Shown here piece by piece: positions 58,283 to 64,000 of a stretch of 64,000 nt of DNA. The first letter of the stretch is position 1, and each line of letters starts with the position of its first letter. The translations under genes and the position numbers were made by a program. The notes under the pieces were generated by a model. It had not been told where the DNA came from. It made no database searches and was given only the letters and a program-made list of their open reading frames with translations. This stretch comes from Chlorops oryzae (Eukaryota; Arthropoda; Insecta; Diptera; Chloropidae). The DNA lies in contig CM035807.1 in the NCBI GenBank assembly GCA_020466095.1, positions 105,458,227-105,522,226 on the forward strand. Reading direction: 5' to 3'.

Positions 58283-58783
58283 CAGCCCGATTCTGAATAT
58301 TCCCGGGGAACGAGTTCCCGGGGAATTAACTTTTCTCGAGAGTAAAGTTCTCCTTTTTCAAATATTTGGGGGAGAAATTTGATGGGGATGGGTATTTGAC
58401 CCATAGCCATAATTCGCTTTACCCTATCTGAAGTAAACCCAAGGTCAATTCAGGACCGAAGGAGTTTACTTACTGAAGTAAGCCCAAGAAATTCAGGATC
58501 AATAAGTTTATTTATAATATTTAATAATATAATTATTCGCCCAAATTTCCCGTCTCCTAATATCCAACAAAATTTCTAATAAGGAAAACTAAATAATGAA
58601 ATAATGAAACTGTTGCCTACCTGCTTGATTCTTAAATGATTGCAGGTGGTTTTACATATACAACAGATATCTATGTGTATTGATGGTTATACCACACTAT
58701 CTATTACAAAAAAGAGAATTTTAGTCTCGAGAAATGTAAATTCCCCGGGCATTCGTTCCCCGGAAATAATCAGAGTCGGGTTG
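58283..58783. mobile_element. MITE, CAGCCCGATTCT family (long copy)
   Basis: The left end CAGCCCGATTCTGAATATTC with CCGGGGAACG pairs with CGTTCCCCGG and a right end finishing GTCGGGTTG. ATT occurs on both sides, as at 49877. About 501 bp. CTCGAGA occurs in both arms. No coding capacity. Confidence 0.8.
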
Positions 58784-60379
58784 ATTAACAATTAATATGA
58801 AAAATTATTGATCTAAAGCTGAAATAAGTAAATTTCAAAAAAGGTTCAAGTGTCACTTAAAGGAAAAAAAAATAATCCTGATTATTTTAACGATTCTTTG
58901 GCAATCATTCCAATCCAATCATTATTTATATGCCATATACATATATATTAAATAATCATTAATAATAAATATTTAAAGCCAAAGAAAAGAAATCCATTTA
59001 TTAATCATTAATTCAATAATCGTTTATTAACAGATTTGATCGTCGAGGCATACGGAAAATATTATCACACTTCTAACAGGGAATTTTAATGCTTTTGACA
59101 AAAAAAAATCGCATGCGATAAAAACGATGAAGAACATTCGCGAGTTCAATTGGTTAGTGCAATAAGATGCTGCGAGGCACAGTTGAGCTCCTGATTTGGA
59201 GAATTTTTGTAATTATTTTAAATAATCTTGATTCGATTTTGATAAAAAATCTTTTACAGGAAATTAATATCCATTTTCATTTGCTCGGACTGCGAGTTAA
59301 TGTGCCACCAACTCAAGTTATCGATTTCAATAGGTCTTTATACACAAATATGTGATTCTATTGCAATATTTCTCTCTTCAACAAACGAATTAAATTTAAA
59401 TTTGACCCAAATTTCTATGCCCTTTGGCAAATTTTTGTAATAAATTTTTATGAAAATATTTTCATTTCAAAAAGATAAAAAATATTCTATTATCACCTGC
59501 CCTTTTTCAAAGCATAACGTACAGAAGAGTGATCAATTTTCACAACAATAAAACAAAAAGGCACGCGCCTAAAATGAATTTCTAAAATTTACATTCCAAC
59601 GATGGATGCGAAAAATTTTACACAAATATTTGCAACACAAAGAAAAAGTAGAAGAAAAAAAAAACTTTTGAGAAATGTTGATTGGAAGAAGTTTCTTTCT
59701 TTTTCTCGCATTAAATTATATCAATTCCGATTGCCGAAGGCGCTCTTTTAAGTGAAATTAATTCCATTACCCCAAATTATAATTTCCTTTCATTTTTCAT
59801 TTCAGAATTTTGCTTTTCTGCTTGCAAAATTTCTAAATTGAATTACGGTGAGTGGAATTCGAAAGCTTGCTGAAAGCAATTTGGCAAGAGAACTTCATTA
59901 TTCAAATTTGCAGATGGCCCAAGTCAAGGAGAATTTGTCTTTGGGAAAAGGTACTCAATTTCATCATTGAAAAGAAATTCTCGCATGATAGAATCACAGC
60001 CTTCTGAGAATAGGACGCAAAAAGGTAAGAGCCGAAATTTTTTTTGTTGATATGCAAATGACCATAAAATATGAAAATATCATTTTTCAATTCATGTTAC
60101 ACAGTCGCGAAGGCCCGCGGCTCCTTTCAAATCCTCCTGTAAGTGAAAAGGTCCCCCGGGGGATTTTTAATTTTCGAACTGAAACTGCTATTTTATTGTC
60201 CTTCTAAAACTATTAGTTCCATTGGGACCTTGCACTGAAAATTCAAGTAATCATTAATAAACATTCTTTCGAAAAATCGGGATAAAACAATAAATAATGC
60301 GCAATAAGTATGGACCTGGTCGTAAATTCCGGACTCTTTCCCATTCCATATAGAATTTTATTGCCGAATCAAATCATAT
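58784..60379. other. Gene-free AT-rich stretch
   Basis: I see only short AT-rich frames and scattered ATTAATCATT-type repeats (58.9-59.0 kb). Nothing could be supported as a gene. Confidence 0.5.
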
Positions 60380-60644
60380 CGAGGCAGTATGTATGTGTGT
60401 ATATGTTGGAGTGGCTGCCACTTAGGCCTTATGCCGGCCCGTTGTGATTGCCACGAGTGGTTTTTCTTGTGTTTGTGTGAGTGTATAATATGCCTTTTTA
60501 TGTAGTGTGCCCCCAACCATAAGGTTTTTTGAAAAACCAGTGCTAGGCTTGAACCATTACACTCCGTTTCGCCTGTGCCGGGAATCGAACCTCAGAGCCT
60601 GGGATCAAGAGCATAGCACGCATCCCCAACGCTATCCCAGAGCC
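60380..60644 (-). mobile_element. tRNA-derived SINE
   Basis: The minus-strand head GGCTCTGGGATAGCGTTGGG carries an A-box-like TAGCGTTGGGGA (60624-60635) and a perfect B box GGTTCGATTCC (60581-60591) within a tRNA-like 80 bp. The body towards lower coordinates includes AAAAACCACTCGTGGCAATC and GGGCCGGCATAAGGCC. The body loosely resembles that of the SINE at 7158 (TGGTATCACAAAAGGCC), so they may be related. Confidence 0.65.
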
Positions 60645-61063
60645 TTAACAGAGGCAGTAAAAGGGTAAAAAGTTTGGAGTCCCCAAAGTACGCCAAATTT
60701 TGAAGGTTAAGAATTTAGTACACTGAGCGAACGTAACCATGATTTTTTTAAAAGGGCGCATTATTATTCACAGTCCTTTTGATTTTCGAGCAGAACAAAA
60801 ATTTCAAAAGAAAAATGGTTGAGTCAACAACATTTTTGGTTAATTTGAAAGCAAATATGCTTAATTACATTTCTTTACATTCGGTATAATTCTCATTTGT
60901 TTTATAAAATAGGACATATAAGTTATTTTTGTATCTTAGAACTTTTTAAGCATTGCGAAAGCAGTCACACGACAAAGGAGTGACAAAATCGGATGAAGTC
61001 CATCGGATGGCTAATTTTGGGATTATGTTCAGCAGAAGGGCTCTGTGGCGATTTGCTTTGAAC

Positions 61064-61693
61064 TAGGGATGGGCAAAATGGGAAAATACATCGATATATA
61101 GCGTATCGATATATTTGAAAAGCATCGAAATTGAAACGATACTATCGGGGGAGAAATATCGATCTTTCGATATATCGAATTATAAATAACAATTGAAAAT
61201 GACTATTTTACTAAAATACAGTGTACCTTTTGCTTGGGGAGAACCCTCCTAAGCGGACACTACTCTAAACGGACAGATTTCAGGATTTTTCTAGTGCTCC
61301 TGCTTCTCAAATTTTTTTTTGTTAAGCGAATACCTCTCTTAAGCGGACATATATTTGGATCCCGTAGGTGTCTGCTTAAGACAGAGTACACTGTACATAT
61401 TTTAGACAAAATTGGAGTGTACAAAAGGACGTTTTCGAGTTCTCAGATGGTATGATAAGATATGATACGATAAGATAAGACATGAACGATTAAAATGCCG
61501 CTTCATATCCAAGAGAAATACGTGTGAAACACAGGTTTACAACGATAGACATATATAAAATATCGCTTTCGATGTCGTGAAAAGTATATCGATGTACGAT
61601 ATATCGCCGAGCAAAAATATCAGTATACATTTTCTATATATCGTTTTAAAAATATCGATGTTTTGATATATCGATATTTTTTGCCCATCCCTA
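61064..61693. mobile_element. hAT MITE with perfect 8-bp target duplication
   Basis: The ends TAGGGATGGGCAAA and TTTGCCCATCCCTA bound 630 bp. The flanks CTTTGAAC (61056-61063 and 61694-61701) are a perfect 8-bp duplication fitting the hAT nTnnnnAn preference. The arms are full of TATCGATA-like motifs. It holds a nested element. Confidence 0.92.
61219..61393. mobile_element. Nested pogo/Tigger-like MITE
   Basis: A 175-bp element with ends CAGTGTAC and GTACACTG and TA on both sides (61217-61218, 61394-61395). AAGCGGAC is repeated inside. It lies within the 61064-61693 hAT element and is therefore younger. Confidence 0.85.
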
Positions 61694-61701
61694 CTTTGAA
61701 C

Positions 61702-64000
61702 GTTAATTAAATTTGTTTTTACATATCTTCATTTATAGGTATTTTGGTAAATTTTTTTTTATTTAAAAAATTATCTTGTCACTTCAATTATGTCAGATAG
61801 TTCAACAAATTCAATTTTAATCGATTTTTGAAAATTACCATGTCAATTCAACCTGAAACATAGTTGATTCAAAAGGAAAATCTTTATTTTTTCCAAGAAA
61901 AATATTTTAAATTAAAAATATTCCTTGTTGAAGCCGTTTTGTATGTTTTTCCTTTTGATTTAACTAGTTTTCTGGTTGATTTTTTTTCTCTGTGTATATA
62001 TCAATCTGCTTGATTACATCGCTGAGCAAGAAATCATTGAAAATGTATATCGATTTGATAAGTGCGTCGATAGTGTCGTTATCTTGACTTAACTCTGGGG
62101 CCTAGAACACTTCAAATGATCTGCAACGAGTTTCTTTGGAATTCCAAAAACGCCTTATGATATAACAGTTTTTTGTGCCTCGCCCCAAAGTAGGCCCTCA
62201 GTTCGCTCGCTTACCTTTTAGGCCGCTACTGTGCACATGCGTAAAAGCAATGCATCTACTTCATCATTAAGTCGTAAAAACACTCAATCCAATTAGGTTG
62301 TTCGTCACGCGTGAAACAAATATTTGAGGTATGACTTTCACGAACGGACAATAAAAAAAATAAAAAGATTTTCTTGAGCCTCGTATCTGAAACGCTTCAA
62401 GTTCGATAAGAACCAACGAATTTAGAGCTGATTTTGGTTTTTTATTGCCTTTTGAGGGAAAAACGCGAACGAAGCAGATTTCTGTTCAGCGTTCTGAGTC
62501 TGACGAAATTCAACTAAAACGCGCAATTCATGAGTAGATAATTCGAACTTTTTCACAATTCACTACGCGTTTTTTTTAAACAAACAAACCGAATTGTTTA
62601 CAAAATTGTATCGAGGCTGAAATTTATATATACGTACATACTTATATATATATTTATATATTTGTTTTGTTTATAAACTGCTCCGAGGGAGCAACGAACA
62701 CTTGAAAAGCCATACCCCAGTCCAGAATTGTATATGGACAAGTGTTTTTATATTAAAAAAGGAGGCCGCCGATTAACGACGAATAAGGCAAATAAATAAA
62801 ATGGAAGCTAAATTTACTAATGAAATATAAATAAACAAACAAATTGAATGAAACTGGAAAAAATATGATCAAAATACGCGTCATTTCGTAATGACGTATG
62901 CTGCTAAGCAGCGAAAACAGTTCGCTTGCAACATTTGCTGCTGTTGCTGGCTGAGTGGACTTATCGCTTATTAACTGGTTGCACGCTAGTTTCGAAAAGT
63001 GCATGCAACTTTTTTGACTCATGCAACAAGTTCCTCGCAGCCTATTGAACACATGTTCACAGGAAATCATCAAAAAGAAGCAGCGACTCCAACAAAGAAG
63101 CATCGCAAAGCACAAGCACACAGCACAAGTTTTAAGAGAGCGCGCGGCAAATCTAGTTCGGAGGAAAAATAACAACAAAAAAGGCATGATGCAAGATGCA
63201 CAAAAACGATTACAACAGATACATTCAATTAATAAACCAAAAACAAAAACAAAAAAAAAAGAAGGAAAAACAAAATCGGAGAAACGGAAAAGCAAAAGGA
63301 AAACCGAAAGCGATAAAGAAAGGAAAAAACTTGAACTTTGTAAAGAGAAAAGTGGCCGATGTTGATGACTCGATAATAGCACTTGATATTGTAAGGTTCA
63401 TATACGACGAGGATGACGACGTTGATGATGATGATGATGATAGCTCTGGAGAGTGGAAAAACTGTTGATGATATGTATGTTGATACACTCCTATATGGTG
63501 TACACATTGATGGGTAGCAAGAAAGTGATTTAAGGCCGATGTTAGGTAGAAAAAAAATTTTTCAAAATTTTTCGAAAACATGATAAGCTCCAAAAGCAAA
63601 AGGATGGAAAGCGAAAATTTTCTTATGAAACCCTGATAATGGGTTGCTTTCTTCGATATTTTACAAAATCATCTCATGGTCTTTATTGCTACAATATTTA
63701 AATTTATTTAATTTCTTATGCAGAACGAATTTCCAAAGGCGACTGCTAGCAACATGTTGCGAAACCAGATCAACACTCTCCAAACAACTTGTTGGCGAGT
63801 GAATCGGTTTGATTTGAGATGGTTTGAAAGCTTTAGTTGTTGACTCGCCTGTGGGCTGGAAATGCGATTTTGTCAATTCGAAGGAAAGAGAATTAAAAAA
63901 AGAAAGAAAAAACCAAGTAAAAAATACATTTCTCTCAGAAATAAAACGAAAAAAGGCTGGATTCGTTACACGATTAGGAATCGATCGTTTTGAAAGCCAT
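61702..64000. other. Gene-free stretch to the window end
   Basis: No supportable gene. Lys/Gln-rich and Asp-rich frames at 63.0-63.5 kb are low-complexity and overlap on both strands. A part of an exon or UTR could be hidden, but nothing confirms it. Confidence 0.4.

Noticed and set aside
60570..60645. A functional tRNA gene on the minus strand
   Set aside because: The B box is good, but the acceptor and anticodon arms do not pair into a cloverleaf, so a SINE head is the better reading.
63021..63468. Lys/Gln-rich and Asp-rich plus frames
   Set aside because: Low-complexity A-rich and GAT-rich sequence with overlapping minus frames; no domain or splice support.
1..64000. CRISPR array, bacterial operon or phage features
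   Set aside because: The sequence is clearly eukaryotic (spliced genes, GT-AG introns, MITEs). The regular repeats are microsatellites or a three-copy module without spacer structure.

Overview
The window looks like nuclear DNA of a higher fly (Cyclorrhapha; a tephritid-like genome is my best guess). The genes have short phase-conserved introns of about 50-90 bp beside a few multi-kilobase ones. The background is AT-rich and crowded with small inverted-repeat transposons, microsatellites and tRNA-derived SINEs. From memory, the gene set (a Ly6 protein, IFT80, a tandem cluster of hydroxypyruvate/glyoxylate reductase-like genes, a FAM107-domain gene) matches a neighbourhood on Drosophila melanogaster 2L around CG9328-CG9331-CG9333. 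I could not check that.

Layout. 1-5.4 kb: gene-free, with a nested pair of MITEs (2.6-3.9 kb) and a Harbinger-like MITE. 5.4-19.2 kb (minus): one three-exon Ly6/uPAR gene whose two large introns hold a 630-bp polypyrimidine tract, a SINE and several MITEs. 19.2-23.9 kb: gene-free, with an internally deleted RTE-like LINE and a TTTA-rich tract. 23.9-26.9 kb (plus): a nine-exon IFT80 gene. 27.2-35.7 kb (minus, convergent with IFT80): three tandem D-2-hydroxyacid dehydrogenase genes with identical intron phases. Intron 1 of the first holds a 1.6-kb element with about 530-bp inverted arms. 36.2-37.6 kb: a cluster of four MITEs. 38-46 kb: no confident gene; SINEs, a hAT MITE with a clear 8-bp target duplication, and a higher-order repeat in which a 105-bp module recurs three times inside ATC-type repeats. 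47.2-47.8 kb (minus): the last exons of a FAM107-domain gene. 48-64 kb: no confident gene, but a 58-codon candidate small ORF at 55.0 kb, a possible Penelope-like/hammerhead-like remnant at 53.7 kb, and a hAT MITE carrying a nested pogo/Tigger-like MITE at 61.1-61.7 kb.

Two gene models are interrupted: Ly6 exon 3 by one extra A in a run of seven, and exon 1 of the third dehydrogenase by a net 1-nt gain or 2-nt loss. Everything else in both genes is intact, so assembly error and recent inactivation are both possible. The three dehydrogenases differ mainly at their N-termini (extended basic leader, secretory signal peptide, no leader), which suggests they work in different compartments. Exon coordinates were worked out by hand from splice sites, reading frame and protein similarity.
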